From a bacterium (GTDB lineage: Bacteria; Zhuqueibacterota; Zhuqueibacteria; Zhuqueibacterales; Geothermadaptataceae), in the NCBI GenBank assembly GCA_024275575.1, contig JAJRYV010000120.1, positions 1 to 56,515 of the forward strand: a stretch of DNA of 56,515 nucleotides. The letters are read 5' to 3'. The position numbers were made by a program, and so were the translations under genes. Shown here in pieces: positions 18,478 to 26,961 of this stretch. How positions within the stretch are numbered: position 1 is the first letter of the stretch; each line of letters opens with the position of its first letter. The notes beneath the pieces were generated by a model that saw only the letters and a list, made by a program, of their open reading frames with translations, had not been told where the DNA came from and made no database searches.

Positions 18478-18506
18478 TTGCATTTTAGGCTGACTGACGG
18501 TATATT
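18478..18506 (+). promoter_or_regulatory. Sigma-70-type promoter of the PpiD-like gene
   Basis: Plus strand TTGCAT (18478-18483), 17-nt spacer, TATATT (18501-18506). The predicted start is near 18513, about 74 nt before the ATG at 18587. The two divergent -35 boxes are only 22 bp apart. Confidence 0.6.
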
Positions 18507-18586
18507 TCTCAGCTATTGTTAAAAATTATTTCATAAATATAAATCATGAAGTTTTTTCAATCATCTGCGATTTGGGAGCTTAGCCC

Positions 18587-20401
18587 ATGGCTTTAATGGA
18601 ACGAATGCGCGGTTTTACAAAAGTCGTGCTCTATGTACTTGTTTTTGCCTTTGTCGGCACAATTATTTTCGACTGGGGCATGAACATCACCGGTCTTAAA
18701 ACTAATCCGCGCGTTATCGGCGTCGTCAACGGTGAAGAAATCGACACCAATTATTTTAATAATGCACTGCAGCAGGAGCTCACGCGATATTCGCAACAGA
18801 CCGGTTCATCGGTGCCTGAGTCGCAGCAGGAGTATATCATCGAACAGGTTTGGAAGCAGATCATTCGCGAGGTTCTTTTAAATCAAGAGATTAAAAAACG
18901 CAACCTGACGACGAATGCGAAAGAAATCGCCTTCAATATGCGCAATCACCCGCCGCAATTTATTCTCGACGATACGAGTTTTGCGACAAACGGTAAATTT
19001 GACCAGGCCAAGTACGATATGGCCTTGCAACGTGATAATTATCAAGCAAATATTCGTTATTGGACTCAGGTGGAGGAATATGTTCGCTACACGATTCCAC
19101 GACAGAAGTTGCAGGATTATCTCGCTGCCGGCATCTATGTCACCGATAGCGAAGTTAAAGAGGAGTATTTGCGCCGCAATCAGGAAGCGACCGTTGAATA
19201 TATCAGTATTCCGCCGTCACGTTTCAAAGATGCGGAAATCAAGCTCACTGACGAGGAAATTTCCGACTACTATAATACCCATACGGATGATTTTCAGGAA
19301 AAATTAAAACGCAAAATCGAATTTGTGCTTTACTCGAGCAAAGCGACAAAGGCGGATTCGGCTAATGTGGTTGCAGATGTTCAATCTCTGCTTGAGCAGG
19401 CACGAAGTGGTGCTGATTTTGCTGAACTTGCGATTTCAAACAGTGATGATAACTCTGCTGAACAGGGTGGAGATTTGGGTTATTTCAAACGGGAATCGAT
19501 GGTTAAGCCATTTTCAGATGCGGCATTTGGCGCCAAAGCAGGTGAGATCGTCGGGCCGGTAAAAACGCAGTTCGGTTTGCACATCATCAAGGTCGTCGAC
19601 AAGAAAAATGTCGACGGTGTGCAGCAAGTTCGCGCCAGCCATATTTTGCGTAAATTTGAGCCCTCCACTGCAACCGTAGAAGCGGCTCGAGACAGCGCAG
19701 CCTATCTCGCCTCTGTCGCCCAGGAAGACGGTTGGGAAAAAGCTTTAAAAAGTGAAAAAATTCAATCCCAAACCAGCACTTTTTTTAGCGAAGGCAGTGG
19801 TTTTATCCCCGGGCTCGGCATTGAACGTGCGATCTCCAAATTTGTTTTCCGGCATGATGTGGGCGACATCAGCGAATTTTTCAAAACCAGGCAGGGTTTT
19901 GCAGTAGTAAAAATTATCGATGAGCAGGAACCACGCACGAAATCTCAAGATGAAGTTAAAGGTCTGATCGAAAACGCCCTGAAGCAGGAAAGACAATGGG
20001 TGCTGGCGAAAGAGTTTTCCGAAAACCTGAAAAAGGAGCTGGATAGCGGCGTCACATTTGAAGCACTGGCAGCGGCGGAGAATCTGAACCACGAAAAACC
20101 GGCAAAATTTAGTCGATCGGGTTATGTGGAAAAGATTGGCCGCGATCCGGTTTTTATCGGCACGGCTTTCAAGTTGCAAACCGGCAAAACCGGCAATCCG
20201 GTACGCGGTGACCGGGCTTATTACATCATCAAGTTAATCTCGGTGACCGACTTCGATGCGAGTGATTTTGAGAGTAAAAAGAAAATAATTCGCAAGGACT
20301 TACTGCAACGCAAGCAACAGGATTCTTTTAACCAGTGGTTTGCGGCATTGAAAGAAAGTGCGGAAATCGTCGATAACCGGAAAGATTTTTTAAGTTTTTA
20401 A
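18587..20401 (+). CDS. PpiD/SurA-like membrane-anchored peptidyl-prolyl isomerase
   Basis: Periplasmic foldase anchored by one N-terminal transmembrane helix (about residues 12-32, VVLYVLVFAFVGTIIFDWG). A SurA_N/PpiD-like chaperone domain follows (residues of about 40-235), beginning with VIGVVNGEEIDTNYFNNAL. A parvulin domain spans about residues 245-345 (GADFAELAISNSDDNSAEQGG, FGLHIIKVVDKK), and a second diverged parvulin-like unit starts at VRASHILRKF and ends near residue 450. The 604-residue length and domain order match PpiD. GGGAG lies 9 nt before the ATG. It likely helps fold newly secreted and outer-membrane proteins. It is transcribed alone: own promoter, and a perfect terminator after the stop. 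Confidence 0.9.
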   Translation: MALMERMRGFTKVVLYVLVFAFVGTIIFDWGMNITGLKTNPRVIGVVNGEEIDTNYFNNALQQELTRYSQQTGSSVPESQQEYIIEQVWKQIIREVLLNQEIKKRNLTTNAKEIAFNMRNHPPQFILDDTSFATNGKFDQAKYDMALQRDNYQANIRYWTQVEEYVRYTIPRQKLQDYLAAGIYVTDSEVKEEYLRRNQEATVEYISIPPSRFKDAEIKLTDEEISDYYNTHTDDFQEKLKRKIEFVLYSSKATKADSANVVADVQSLLEQARSGADFAELAISNSDDNSAEQGGDLGYFKRESMVKPFSDAAFGAKAGEIVGPVKTQFGLHIIKVVDKKNVDGVQQVRASHILRKFEPSTATVEAARDSAAYLASVAQEDGWEKALKSEKIQSQTSTFFSEGSGFIPGLGIERAISKFVFRHDVGDISEFFKTRQGFAVVKIIDEQEPRTKSQDEVKGLIENALKQERQWVLAKEFSENLKKELDSGVTFEALAAAENLNHEKPAKFSRSGYVEKIGRDPVFIGTAFKLQTGKTGNPVRGDRAYYIIKLISVTDFDASDFESKKKIIRKDLLQRKQQDSFNQWFAALKESAEIVDNRKDFLSF

Positions 20402-20420
20402 TAATACATGATCCGGTTTT

Positions 20421-20453
20421 AAAGCCCTGTTCATTGTGAACAGGGCTTTTTTT
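20421..20453 (+). terminator. Rho-independent terminator after the PpiD-like gene
   Basis: A perfect 13-bp stem (20421-20433 with 20437-20449) and 3-nt loop, followed by seven Ts (20447-20453). It starts 20 bp after the stop codon. The A-rich 5' arm also makes it a plausible bidirectional terminator for the opposing HD-GYP gene. Confidence 0.92.
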
Positions 20454-20565
20454 ATTTCAACAAAATCTGGGAATCTGGCCGGATAGTACCTGATGCTTCA
20501 AATGAGATAGAATGAAGCCGCGCATCAATCCGCATCTGAAAAATACAGGCAGAGCGTTCAGTTTT

Positions 20566-21936
20566 TTAGGAGATACCTGCAAGCTGAGACAGGGGATGGG
20601 ATAAAACCACTTTGACAACTTCCGGGTGAAATTGTTTTTTATTGTTGGCAGATAAAATCTCATACGCCACCTGTATTTCACGTTTTTTGGCATAGGGTCG
20701 GTCTGTCGTAATAGAGTCGAGAGCATCGGCGGCGCAGACGATGGCGCCGAGTAGTGGAATATCATCACCCTTCAACCCAAGTGGGTAACCTTTTCCGTCA
20801 TAGCGCTCATGATGTGATTTGACAGCGTCGATTACAGGTTGCATTCGCTGAATCGGCGCCAGAATTTTCGCCCCTTTTTCGGGGTGCATTTGCAGGATGC
20901 GAAACTCTGCGGCTGTCAATTTTCCCGGCTTTTGCAATAGTTTATCCGGGATACCAATTTTGCCGATATCATGTAAATTTCCGGCGATTTCCAGTTGCGA
21001 GAGCTGGACTTTATCGAGCCCGAGACGTTGCCCGATTTCCCGGGAGATGCGTGAAACGCGCTGCGAATGGCCGCAGGTTTTCGGGTCTTTTTCTTCAATG
21101 GTAAATGCCAGTGTCTTGATCGTATTAATGAATAATTTTTCAATCTCAACTATTAAATCGGAATTATCAAGTGCGACGGCAAACTGCGAGGCGAGAATTG
21201 CAGCCATGTCAATATCGGCCTGGGAAAAACCCGAACCCGAATCGGTGAGTAATTCAAGATGGCGTTTTTCGTCGCTATTTGAAACAAGCGGCACACAGAT
21301 TTGTGAAGTGATTTTATTCTCATCGCCAGGCGCCGGTTTTGCTGGTTGAAACTGCGCTTGACGCGTATGCGCTTCCATGAATAAAACCGGCTCACAGGTA
21401 TCGGGATCGACGTGGTAAATTTTACCGGTGGATGCTCCGGTTTCACGAATTGCAGCTTGTAATACCACCTCATGCAATTTTAATGGATCGTTAATTGTAG
21501 CGATTTTTTGTGACGCCTGCATTAAATTTACGATCGACTGCAGACGCAGATTTTCTTTTCGCAGCCGTTCCTTGTCGAGCAGATTTTGTACGGCGAGTTT
21601 GAATTCCTGAATGTGAAATGGTTTGTGAATGAAATTTCCCGCCCCCTCACGCACGGCCTGAACAGCAGCTTCGACGCTCGTATAAGCGGTCATGATGATA
21701 ACCTGAATTTCAGCTGTGATTTTCCGGGCTTTATGCATCAATTCAAGGCCGGTCATCGAGGGCATTTTGATATCTGTGATGAGCAGATTAAAGTCTTCTG
21801 CAGCAATCAGCTCAAGGCAGGTATGGGGATCAGTGGTCCAATGGACGAGGGGATAATCTGCAGCAAGAATTGAATGACAGAGGCGGCAAATGGCTTCCTC
21901 GTCATCAACTATCAGGATCGTGTTGTTATTGTTCAC
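20566..21936 (-). CDS. Response regulator with GAF-like and HD-GYP domains (c-di-GMP phosphodiesterase type)
   Basis: A 456-residue RpfG-like regulator. The REC domain (residues 1-120) has the acidic pair DDEE and phospho-acceptor Asp55 in LLITDIKMPSMTG. A GAF-like middle region (about 130-265) includes FSQADIDMAAILASQFAVAL. The HD-GYP domain is complete: HSQRVSRISREIG, NLHDIGKIGIPD (metal-binding HD) and HHERYDGKGYPLGLKGDDIP (GYP loop). HD-GYP enzymes hydrolyse cyclic di-GMP. The start is a GTG at 21936. It lies 35 bp downstream of the REC-histidine kinase gene, so the two are probably a cognate pair. It may control EPS or motility, but no target is shown. Confidence 0.92.
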   Translation of the reverse strand: MNNNNTILIVDDEEAICRLCHSILAADYPLVHWTTDPHTCLELIAAEDFNLLITDIKMPSMTGLELMHKARKITAEIQVIIMTAYTSVEAAVQAVREGAGNFIHKPFHIQEFKLAVQNLLDKERLRKENLRLQSIVNLMQASQKIATINDPLKLHEVVLQAAIRETGASTGKIYHVDPDTCEPVLFMEAHTRQAQFQPAKPAPGDENKITSQICVPLVSNSDEKRHLELLTDSGSGFSQADIDMAAILASQFAVALDNSDLIVEIEKLFINTIKTLAFTIEEKDPKTCGHSQRVSRISREIGQRLGLDKVQLSQLEIAGNLHDIGKIGIPDKLLQKPGKLTAAEFRILQMHPEKGAKILAPIQRMQPVIDAVKSHHERYDGKGYPLGLKGDDIPLLGAIVCAADALDSITTDRPYAKKREIQVAYEILSANNKKQFHPEVVKVVLSHPLSQLAGIS

Positions 21937-21971
21937 CGCAAGCTTCCGGCCATTTAGTTCGACTAACCTGT

Positions 21972-23150
21972 TTACATTTCATCCCCCTTTTGCTCATGTG
22001 GCAGCGAGACGGCAAAAACAGACCCTTCTCCAACATGACTTTCGACTTTTATTTCACCCTGATGCGCCAGTACGATTTCTTTGACCAGTGTCAGGCCTAT
22101 TCCCAGTCCGCCACCCTTGAAGTTAGTATCGTGAGAACTGTGGTAATCCGAGTGCTGAACTTCGTAAAAGGGGTCAAAAATTTTACCCTGTTCCGCATGG
22201 GGAATGCCAATCCCCGTGTCCTTGACATGGATGTGGCAGTAGCGCTTATCGGTCGCTACCCGGACGCTGATGTGGCCTTCATTTTCTGTAAATTTAATGG
22301 CATTTTTAATAAGTTCGGTTAACATTGCTTTCAGTTTTAGTCTATCGGCGATTATGACAATGCCGTTAGAAACATTATCAATTTCGAGGGTTAGTTGGCG
22401 CTCGTGCAACGCCAGTTTGAAACCGGATTGAACCTGCTGCAGTAGTGCAGCGAGGTTGACCTCTTCGACCTGCAGAACGATACGGTTCTGTCTGAAGCGT
22501 ACAACGTCAAACATGCTGGTCAATAACTCTTCGAGATCCTGAATTGCGTTTCTGATGATATTTTTACATTCAGCAATTTCGGCATCGCTCATTTCATCGA
22601 CAAAATCATCGTTCAAAATATTGAAATATCCCTTGATATGACCGACCGGTGTGCGCAGTTCGTGTGAGGTAATCGCCAGGAACTTTTCCTTGATTTCCTT
22701 TAGCTCGACCAATTTTTTATTGGCAAGACGCAATGTGGAGATTTCTTTATTGAGTTCAATCCGTTCGATACATTTTTTAATCGCCACGCGAATTTGATCC
22801 GTTGAAAGCGGTTTTAAAATGAAATCGGCTGCCCCGGCTTTCATCGCGTCGATCGCATATTCAACGGTGGCATATCCGGTCATCATGATCACTTCGACAT
22901 GCGGCCAGTCCCTTTTGACCTGCTGCAGCACACTCTGGCCATCCATATTAGGCATTTTCAGGTCGGTTACCACGATATCAATATTTTCCGTGGTCCGCAA
23001 AATTTCCAATCCCTGAAAACCGCTCTCCGCGGTATAGACGACATGCCCAGCCTTCACCAATACATAGTCGCAAATTTTACGCACCGTATCCTCATCATCG
23101 ATAATGAGAATTGCATAGCTCGTTTTTGAGTTTCCTTCTACTGAATTCAT
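21972..23150 (-). CDS. REC-domain histidine kinase (receiver at N-terminus)
   Basis: A 392-residue cytoplasmic hybrid with unusual order: REC first (residues 10-130, phospho-acceptor Asp63 in VVTDLKMPNMDG), then a short coiled linker, a HisKA domain with His163 in TSHELRTPVGH, and a HATPase domain (NAIKFTENEG N-box, DTGIGIP, GGGLGIGLTLVKEIV). There is no transmembrane segment or PAS sensor. Such REC-HK proteins are themselves controlled by an upstream phosphodonor. It is 35 bp upstream of the HD-GYP regulator and probably phosphorylates it. Confidence 0.92.
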   Translation of the reverse strand: MNSVEGNSKTSYAILIIDDEDTVRKICDYVLVKAGHVVYTAESGFQGLEILRTTENIDIVVTDLKMPNMDGQSVLQQVKRDWPHVEVIMMTGYATVEYAIDAMKAGAADFILKPLSTDQIRVAIKKCIERIELNKEISTLRLANKKLVELKEIKEKFLAITSHELRTPVGHIKGYFNILNDDFVDEMSDAEIAECKNIIRNAIQDLEELLTSMFDVVRFRQNRIVLQVEEVNLAALLQQVQSGFKLALHERQLTLEIDNVSNGIVIIADRLKLKAMLTELIKNAIKFTENEGHISVRVATDKRYCHIHVKDTGIGIPHAEQGKIFDPFYEVQHSDYHSSHDTNFKGGGLGIGLTLVKEIVLAHQGEIKVESHVGEGSVFAVSLPHEQKGDEM

Positions 23151-23282
23151 TGGTTTATCAGGTTTAGTGATATAAAATTTATTTGTAAAAAACTTGCTAT
23201 TCTAAGAATATCCAGTCTTAAATAAAAAAACTTTTATCCGGTTTATGTTAAATAATAATAATTTTTTACCAGCAAAACAACT

Positions 23283-23391
23283 GTATCTGTTTAGCATACG
23301 CCAGAGAAGCGTTCCCTGAGCTTGGAAGGGGGGATAAGAGATGCTCCCACTTCAGCAGGTTCAGCGTCCGCATGGTACATTTAACAGATAC
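23283..23391. repeat. Small intergenic repeat, MITE-like, copy A
   Basis: A 109-bp element bounded by perfect 9-bp inverted ends GTATCTGTT and AACAGATAC. Its left 50 bp align with the intergenic element at 31771 (shared core CCCTGAGCTTG, AGCRTACG, GTATCTRTT) at roughly 80% identity with short gaps. It encodes no protein. A non-autonomous mobile element or REP-like family is likely. Confidence 0.6.
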
Positions 23392-23627
23392 CAAACAATT
23401 ATTAGATTTGTCACTGATAATCTAAAAAGGGCAAAACGTTAAAAAAATTACCCGGCCACAAGAAAGCCTGTGAATTATTATCGGTGTCCTTGGGCGGAAA
23501 GTTGTACACTTTTTAGCGTGAAAATAAAATAGCATTGCCGCACCGGACCCGAAACATGAAGGAAGAAGCACACCATCCAGGGAAGATGATATTTAGCCAA
23601 TTTTTAAGTTGTCATTATTATAAATGC

Positions 23628-23661
23628 AATTTGTGATCTTGCACAAGAAAAATCACAAATT
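23628..23661. promoter_or_regulatory. Operator-like inverted repeat upstream of the POT gene
   Basis: Perfect 10-bp arms AATTTGTGAT (23628-23637) and ATCACAAATT (23652-23661), 14 nt apart. Nested inside is TTGTG-N6-CACAA (23631-23646), which resembles CRP/FNR-family half sites. It is centred about 85-92 bp upstream of the predicted transcription start. The binding protein is unknown. Confidence 0.45.
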
Positions 23662-23696
23662 TTAACATTTTCAAACGTTTATGTGAAAATTGAACT

Positions 23697-23724
23697 TTGC
23701 ATTCAAAACTCTGATCGCTATATT
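23697..23724 (+). promoter_or_regulatory. Promoter of the POT transporter gene
   Basis: TTGCAT (23697-23702), 16-nt spacer, TATATT (23719-23724). Transcription would start near 23731. This supports the ATG at 23783 and excludes a TTG at 23690 that lies upstream of the promoter. Confidence 0.55.
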
Positions 23725-23782
23725 GTGTCACAATTTATTAACCGGGCAATTGCCTGATTTTAAACGTTTGTTGGAGGTGGAA

Positions 23783-25231
23783 ATGTTTAAAGATCATCCT
23801 CGTGGGCTGCAAGTTCTTTTCATGACGGAGATGTGGGAACGGTTTAGTTATTATGGCATGCGTGCTATTCTGGTGTTGTTTATGACAGCGGCTGTCGCTA
23901 CCGGCGGTCTGGAGTTTGACCGTGCAAACGCAACGGCAATTTACGGGTTATATACATTCGGCGTATATGCGATGGCGTTGCCGGGTGGTTGGGTGGCCGA
24001 TCGTATTATGGGAAAGAAACGCTCCGTACTGATCGGCGGGATTTTAATCGCACTGGGTAATTTTTCACTCGCCGTCCCGGGCATGATGACGTTTTACCTC
24101 GGCCTGCTGCTGGTCATTTTCGGCACCGGATTGCTCAAGCCGAATGTCAGTGCAATTGTCGGGGAACTTTATCCCGAAGGTGGCGCCCGCCGCGATGCCG
24201 GCTTCTCAATCTTTTACATGGGCATCAATGTCGGTGCGGTGCTCGGTCAATTTATCTGTGCCTGGGTTGGCGAAAAAATCGACTGGCACCTGGGCTTTCT
24301 CGCAGCCGGCATCGGCATGACCCTTGGTGTTCTGCAATTTGCTACACGCAGCAGTCATCTTGGTGAGGTCGGTAATATCAATGGTGACTCGGCTGCACCT
24401 GATATGATTCAAAAAGCTCGCCGCCAATTTCTCATGGGTATTGGCCTGACACTGCTGATCGTCGTTTGCCTGATCATGTATTATCAGTTTCTCGGAAATT
24501 TTGACATCATCCGTTTTGCCAGCAGTACCGGGTTCATTTTGCTGGCGGTAGCGATTCTCTATTTTATCGCCATCATCATTTTTGTCTGCAAGGATACCGA
24601 CGAGAGAAAACGTGTGGGCATGATCACCGTTCTTTTTCTCGGCGCTATCGTGTTTTTTGGCGGTTTTGAACAAGCGGGTTCTTCGATGAACCTTTTTGCG
24701 CGTGATTTTACCAACCGTGTCGTCTTCGGCTGGGAAGTGCCGACAGGTTGGTTGCAAAATATCAATCCGATTTTTATCGTCACCCTGGCGCCGGTCATTG
24801 GTGCGCTATGGGTCAAACTGGGCGATAAAAACCCCTCGATTCCGATAAAATTCGGCCTCGGCCTGATTTTGCTCGGCGCCGGATTTTTCGTTCTCGCCTG
24901 GGGCTCCATGTTTGTCGGCGGCGGTAAAGTCAGCCCGATGTGGCTCATCGTAACCTATTTTTTCCACACCGTTGGTGAGCTTTGTCTGAGTCCGGTTGGT
25001 TTGAGCAGCATCACAAAACTCTCACCGCAACGCCTCGTCGGTCAGATGATGGGCACTTGGTTTATGGGCGCGGCGCTGGGCAATCTCATCGCCGGATTGG
25101 TGGCCGGTTATATCGAAAGCTTCCAGCAGTACATGTTGTTCGCCGTTGTCGGTGGATTTGTGGCGGTAACCGGCTTGATATTCGTCGTTTTTTACAAACC
25201 GATCAAATCCCTCGGGGGCGGTATCAATTAA
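23783..25231 (+). CDS. POT/PTR family proton-dependent oligopeptide transporter
   Basis: An inner-membrane symporter that takes up di- and tripeptides with protons. The 482-residue protein has about 12-14 hydrophobic segments. Diagnostic motifs are EMWERFSYYGMRAIL (the ExxERFxYY proton/peptide motif) near residue 17, GGWVADRIMGKKRSV (MFS loop) and FYMGINVGAVLGQF (PTR2 signature), with GELCLSPVGLSSITKL in the C-terminal half. The ATG at 23783 has GGAGG 6 nt upstream. The M14 carboxypeptidase lipoprotein gene follows 92 bp later, suggesting extracellular peptide trimming followed by uptake. Confidence 0.93.
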   Translation: MFKDHPRGLQVLFMTEMWERFSYYGMRAILVLFMTAAVATGGLEFDRANATAIYGLYTFGVYAMALPGGWVADRIMGKKRSVLIGGILIALGNFSLAVPGMMTFYLGLLLVIFGTGLLKPNVSAIVGELYPEGGARRDAGFSIFYMGINVGAVLGQFICAWVGEKIDWHLGFLAAGIGMTLGVLQFATRSSHLGEVGNINGDSAAPDMIQKARRQFLMGIGLTLLIVVCLIMYYQFLGNFDIIRFASSTGFILLAVAILYFIAIIIFVCKDTDERKRVGMITVLFLGAIVFFGGFEQAGSSMNLFARDFTNRVVFGWEVPTGWLQNINPIFIVTLAPVIGALWVKLGDKNPSIPIKFGLGLILLGAGFFVLAWGSMFVGGGKVSPMWLIVTYFFHTVGELCLSPVGLSSITKLSPQRLVGQMMGTWFMGAALGNLIAGLVAGYIESFQQYMLFAVVGGFVAVTGLIFVVFYKPIKSLGGGIN

Positions 25232-25323
25232 TTCGAATTTGCTGAAAACGCTCTGCTTGCCGGACAAGCCGTGCATCTAAAATCCATATGCCCTGAAACT
25301 TTAAATTGTCAGTGGGGTACGCC

Positions 25324-26553
25324 ATGCGTTCATTTACAAAAATTCTGTTTTTCCTGCTCTTCTTTTCCTGCTCTTCTCCTGATCAAAATCAACCGGTTTC
25401 CTATGATCCGCCAGGCTCCACCGACACCCGCGACAAAGCGATCCACTATCAGAATCGGAAGACATATACTTTTGCGGAAGAGCGTATTTCCTTTAGCAAT
25501 CAATTCACCGGAGCACGGGTAAACAACGTGATTCGCACTGGAGCAGGGCAATTCACCATTGAAATCGAACCGGAAAATGCACCGATAAACAACAGTGCGT
25601 GGTACGCTTTCCAAGTCTGGGCGGCAGAAGAGCAACCCGTGCAAATAACCTTGAAATATCGTGACGGCAGCCATCGTTACGTTCCCAAACTGAGCCGTGA
25701 TGGTGAAAATTGGCAGCTGATTGATGCGGCAAAAATGATTGCCGACAGCTCCAGCGGCATTGCGACTCTTTTTTTGCAAATTGGCCCGGAAAAACGCTGG
25801 GTCTGCGCGCAGGAATTGCTCACCAGTGATAAATTTCAGGTGTGGATGCAGAAGATGGCGATACATGAGTTTGTCGAGAAAAAAGCGATCGGTGCTTCGG
25901 TGAATGGTCGCGAATTGACGGCATTAGTGATCACGGAAAATCCACAATCAAAAAAGCATGTTTTGGTTGTTGGGCGGCAACACCCGCCGGAAATAACCGG
26001 CTCTTGCGCGTTGCAGGCGTTCCTGGAACGATTTGCTGCCGACGATACCCTGAGCCGGAAATTTCGTCAAAACTTTGTGCTTTCCGCCGTACCGCTGGTC
26101 AATCCGGATGGCGTTGATGAGGGCCACTGGCGCCACAATGTGCACGGTGTCGATTTAAACCGCGACTGGGTCTATTTTAATCAGATCGAAACGCAAACAG
26201 TGCGCGATTTTTTTCTCAAACAGTCCAATAACGGGGTTGAGCCGGTCTATTTCTCCATCGATTTTCATTCAACGCAAAAAGATCTTTTTTACACCCTCGA
26301 TCAGGATCACCCGACAAGACCACCCGGACTTACCGAGAAATGGCTGGCGCGTATCGCTGCAAAATTACCGCAGGAAAAGCTTGATATCCGGCCCTTTGGG
26401 ACGGAATCCCCGGTCTCAAAAACATGGTTCTATTCCACTTTCAAATGCCCCAGCGTGACTTATGAGGTCGGTGATGAAGTAGATCGGAAATTTATCCAAA
26501 CCAAAGCACAAATCGCAGCCGAAGAACTCATGAAACAACTTGCTGATTATTAA
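25324..26553 (+). CDS. M14 family zinc carboxypeptidase, putative lipoprotein
   Basis: A 409-residue exported zinc peptidase. The N-terminal signal (ILFFLLFFSC) ends in a lipobox-like Cys. About residues 50-175 form a beta-rich domain as in cytosolic-carboxypeptidase-like M14 members. The catalytic part has RQHPPEITG (zinc His and Glu), VNPDGVDEGHWRHNVHGVDLNRDW (substrate-binding Asn/Arg; here cited in parts PDGVDEGHWRHN and GVDLNRDW), SIDFHST (third zinc His) and a C-terminal VTYEVGDE with the catalytic Glu. The ATG at 25324 is preferred because the signal peptide follows at once. Likely removes C-terminal residues from peptides or peptidoglycan stems; the true substrate is unknown. Confidence 0.87.
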   Translation: MRSFTKILFFLLFFSCSSPDQNQPVSYDPPGSTDTRDKAIHYQNRKTYTFAEERISFSNQFTGARVNNVIRTGAGQFTIEIEPENAPINNSAWYAFQVWAAEEQPVQITLKYRDGSHRYVPKLSRDGENWQLIDAAKMIADSSSGIATLFLQIGPEKRWVCAQELLTSDKFQVWMQKMAIHEFVEKKAIGASVNGRELTALVITENPQSKKHVLVVGRQHPPEITGSCALQAFLERFAADDTLSRKFRQNFVLSAVPLVNPDGVDEGHWRHNVHGVDLNRDWVYFNQIETQTVRDFFLKQSNNGVEPVYFSIDFHSTQKDLFYTLDQDHPTRPPGLTEKWLARIAAKLPQEKLDIRPFGTESPVSKTWFYSTFKCPSVTYEVGDEVDRKFIQTKAQIAAEELMKQLADY

Positions 26554-26961
26554 AATTGTGGTATCGACGGATGGCAGCCCGATAAATTGAATCAGCGGGA
26601 ATTCTACTTTCAACTTTGTTTTTTACGACAATCTCGAAATCAAACAGGCCTGCCGGTGCACCGGTTTTGCTTCGAACTGAGCTTCTGAACCGGCTGGCCC
26701 TGAATTTGCTCATTTCAGCAAAATATTTATTTCTGCTACACAACAGCAGAAGTTTTTCTCATGCAAAGCATCCTGCTGAGCGTACCTGGCTTCAGCGAAG
26801 ACGCTTTCGGTCTATAAACCGGGATTCCGGTCAGGTTTCTATTTGACTTGGACTCACCGGATGGTCTGAACCGGCGTTTCCGCAAGTCAAGGAACACCGC
26901 GTGAGGTCGAAATAAATAAGACCGGCTGTCATTCCACCTTCCTTTGTCGATTGGGTTATAA
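26554..26961. other. 408-bp spacer before the heparinase-like gene
   Basis: No supported ORF. A stretch near 26769-26804 (TCCTGCTGAGC, CTGGCTTCAG) weakly resembles the right half of the repeat at 31771, suggesting a decayed copy. No clear promoter was recognised for the lyase gene. Confidence 0.4.

Larger units (their letters stand above)
23151..23782. other. 632-bp divergent intergenic region (REC-HK / POT transporter)
   Basis: Between divergent genes. It holds a MITE-like repeat (23283-23391), a 10-bp perfect dyad (23628-23661) and the promoter of the transporter gene (23697-23724), each listed separately. The rest is AT-rich and without a supported ORF or RNA gene. Confidence 0.6.

Noticed and set aside
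18390-18586. LexA box at the uvrB promoter
   Set aside because: No palindrome like CTGT-N8-ACAG or GAAC-N4-GTTC overlaps the promoter.
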